A stretch of 7,867 nucleotides of DNA from Candidatus Aenigmatarchaeota archaeon (GTDB lineage: Archaea; Aenigmatarchaeota; Aenigmatarchaeia; QMZS01). Of this stretch, positions 6,299 through 7,867 are shown one piece after another. The position numbers and the translations under genes were made by a program. Each line of letters opens with the position of its first letter. Position 1 is the first letter of the stretch. The stretch is from contig JAGGTL010000066.1 of the NCBI GenBank assembly GCA_021163805.1, positions 1 to 7,867 on the forward strand, given 5' to 3'. Below the pieces are notes generated by a model. The model ran no database searches. It was not told the origin of the DNA and saw nothing but the letters and a program-made list of their open reading frames with translations.

Positions 6299-7001
6299 CT
6301 TGATAATCAGTTTAATTTCAATTATTCTTGCCGGTTCTACAACAGGAGCTTTTTTTAAAGATGTTGAAACTTCCAAAAATAATTCTTTTAGTACCAGATT
6401 TTTGGATTTGAAAATCAAAGATAATGATGAAGGTTGGGGAAACGGAATTACAGGAACTTGGACAGCAACAAATATGAAACCGGGAGATAAATGGGTTTTT
6501 AATGTATCCTTTATTGAATTTTTCAATGATGGAAATCTCAAAGACAACCATTTTGAAATAACCTGCAATTATACAGTAAAAGACACTTGCAACACATCAG
6601 ACCCGGATTATTTGGAATCAGACACAAATTGCACTACAAATTTATATCCCGATGAAATGGCAAAAGAGATGATAATTACCAAGAGCATTTATCACGGGAT
6701 TGAAAATAGCAGAAGTTTTTGCATTAATACTTTAAATGGAAAAAAATATACCTCTTTTCATCCAATAGGCAGATATTGTTTTGGCAGGATTTTGGGGAAT
6801 AGCAGCGATTGGAAGATTGAAGACATAGATGAAGATGGAAAGATAACTTTCTATGATCTGAACATGGATAAACTTAATAATTTGCCAACTCCTGATGAAG
6901 AATCTATTTATATAATAGATGTTAAATTTGATGAAAACGCAGGAAATAATTTTCAGGGAGACACATTCAACCTGACGATGATTTTTACTTTAAATCAGTA
7001 A
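6267..7001 (+). CDS. SipW-type (TasA-like) surface protein, core domain only, with EF-hand-like loop
   Basis: The 244-residue protein has the same first ten residues as the LamG paralogue (MKGNKTILGS) and a SipW-class signal ending STTGAFFKDVETS; cleavage is expected after A28. The TasA-like core fills the rest: KPGD turn (71-74), Cys residues C100, C108, C122, C152 and C171, and a closing strand GDTFNLTMIFTLNQ, at which the protein ends. With no extra domain it is the minimal form of the three paralogues and so the best candidate for a main filament subunit, by inference. Residues 186-197 (DIDEDGKITFYD) match a 12-residue EF-hand/dockerin calcium loop with D at 1, 3, 5 and 12, G at 6 and I at 8. 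Its start overlaps the PIN-like gene by four bases; a poly-T terminator follows. Confidence 0.88.
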   Translation: MKGNKTILGSILIISLISIILAGSTTGAFFKDVETSKNNSFSTRFLDLKIKDNDEGWGNGITGTWTATNMKPGDKWVFNVSFIEFFNDGNLKDNHFEITCNYTVKDTCNTSDPDYLESDTNCTTNLYPDEMAKEMIITKSIYHGIENSRSFCINTLNGKKYTSFHPIGRYCFGRILGNSSDWKIEDIDEDGKITFYDLNMDKLNNLPTPDEESIYIIDVKFDENAGNNFQGDTFNLTMIFTLNQ

Positions 7002-7006
7002 TCTGA

Positions 7007-7030
7007 AAAAATCTTTTCTTTTTTATTTTT
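7007..7030 (+). terminator. Poly-T terminator after the third SipW-type gene
   Basis: AAAAAATCTTTTCTTTTTTATTTTT follows the TAA by about five bases and resembles the tract at 3754-3788. It ends only ten bases before the peptidase ATG, so it may act partially and let some transcripts read into the peptidase gene. Confidence 0.5.
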
Positions 7031-7040
7031 AAATAATAAC

Positions 7041-7867
7041 ATGGAGAAGAATAAAATTTTGGGGATAATATTAATTTTATTAATAATTCCTCTGTTCTAT
7101 TTTGGATATCAGGTTTATTTGGGAGAATTGCAGTTTAAAACAGTTCTTTCGGGTTCGATGTCTCCGGCAATAAATGCGGGAGATGTTATTTTGATTTCTA
7201 AAACAAATCCAAGAGAAATAAAAGAAGGGGATATTATAACTTTCAGGGAAGGAAATACTTTTATAACGCATAGGGTTATAGAAATTATAAATAATTCTTT
7301 CAGAACAAAAGGGGATGCAAATGAGGATCCTGATATGAAAATAATCAAAACAGAGCAGGTTGTTGGAAAAGTTATCTTTGTAATCCCTTTTTTGGGTTAT
7401 CTTGGTTATTTTGTAAGGACGTTGCCTGGATTTTTGTTATTTATCTTAATTCCCGGAATCTTAATAATTTACTCTGAAATAAAAAAAATCAAACTTGTAA
7501 TAAAAGCAAAACCAAAATATGAAATTGACAAAATGGAAAAAGAAGAAATTCTATCAAAAATAAGAAGGGAGCTTTCTAGTTACAACCACACTATTAAAAG
7601 GAATTTGTTTGTTTATCTTATTTGCGCTTCCTTATTGATTTTTCTTATTTCACCTTATTACACGGGAGCATTTTTTAAGGATGTTGAGTTAAGTGCAGGG
7701 AATATTATACAGGCTGGGGTATGGGGAGGAGGAGAACAAAAATGGGATGTCTCAGCAAGATTTGACATTGCTCATTGTAATGATTTTTATCCATTTTCTT
7801 CAACACCAGGTGAAATTGGTAAAACCTATTATGCAAAATTAGATGGTTCTTCAGATGATTTATATAC
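7041..7867 (+). CDS. Archaeal/SipW-type signal peptidase I fused to a SipW-type substrate segment (partial, runs off window)
   Basis: An ATG at 7041 opens 275 codons without a stop to the window edge. Residues 6-22 are a transmembrane anchor. The catalytic parts are those of archaeal type I signal peptidase: SGSMSP with nucleophile S39, THRV with H77 replacing the bacterial lysine, and TKGDANEDPD (89-98). A second membrane segment at about 128-146 follows the usual GYLGYFVRTLPG. Family members normally end soon after this. Here a basic, probably cytosolic linker (147-188) leads to a third hydrophobic segment (189-205), then YYTGAFFKDVELSAGN (206-221), the same cleavage signature as in the three SipW-type proteins. 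The chain then continues outside the membrane (WDVSARFDIAHCNDFYPF...). It likely processes the neighbouring surface proteins and perhaps itself after A210. M165 could serve as an internal start. No Shine-Dalgarno is seen. Confidence 0.9.
   Translation, partial: MEKNKILGIILILLIIPLFYFGYQVYLGELQFKTVLSGSMSPAINAGDVILISKTNPREIKEGDIITFREGNTFITHRVIEIINNSFRTKGDANEDPDMKIIKTEQVVGKVIFVIPFLGYLGYFVRTLPGFLLFILIPGILIIYSEIKKIKLVIKAKPKYEIDKMEKEEILSKIRRELSSYNHTIKRNLFVYLICASLLIFLISPYYTGAFFKDVELSAGNIIQAGVWGGGEQKWDVSARFDIAHCNDFYPFSSTPGEIGKTYYAKLDGSSDDLY

Noticed and set aside
2407..7001. Metalloprotease activity for the camelysin-like proteins
   Set aside because: The relatives are sometimes labelled peptidase M73, but no HExxH or comparable metal site is seen in any of the three; a structural role is more likely.

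Overview
The window looks like AT-rich archaeal DNA. The signal peptidase at the right edge has the Ser-His catalytic pair of archaeal and ER enzymes rather than bacterial Ser-Lys, genes end in poly-T tracts instead of GC-rich hairpins, most starts lack a Shine-Dalgarno sequence, and the surface proteins are rich in N-x-S/T sequons. A small-genome (DPANN-like) archaeon is possible, but that is only an inference. Nearly all genes lie on the + strand.

Left part (1-2157): after a poly-T terminator of an off-window gene come two overlapping genes for exported proteins. One is small and sequon-rich; the other is a 526-residue surface protein with two beta-sandwich-like repeats and a C-terminal membrane anchor. 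A small basic ORF follows. A convergent 38-codon minus-strand gene (2196-2312) shares a hairpin terminator with it. A divergent promoter region then leads into the next block.

Middle and right part (2407-7867): this block is built around SipW-type (TasA/camelysin-like) surface proteins. Three paralogues (2407-3738, 4278-5534, 6267-7001) start with an uncleaved-type signal ending in TGAFF(S/K)D and share one core domain. They differ behind it: an extra beta domain in the first, a LamG-like domain in the second, nothing in the third. The second and third sit in one tightly packed unit (3913-7001) with cytosolic genes: a retropepsin-like DTGA protease, then a 90-residue protein and a PIN-like nuclease. 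The protease and PIN genes are unrelated, yet both end in LG(V/I)GK and overlap the next surface gene by ATGA inside an identical 39-base repeat.

The last gene (7041 to the window end, open) is a SipW/archaeal-type signal peptidase I, the enzyme expected to process these signals. Its own C-terminus carries another transmembrane segment followed by TGAFFKD, so the peptidase appears fused to one of its own substrates. The cluster can be read as a secreted filament or adhesin system with its dedicated peptidase. TasA of Bacillus and the bundling pilin AbpA of Pyrobaculum are the closest described parallels. That the products form filaments is inferred, not seen.
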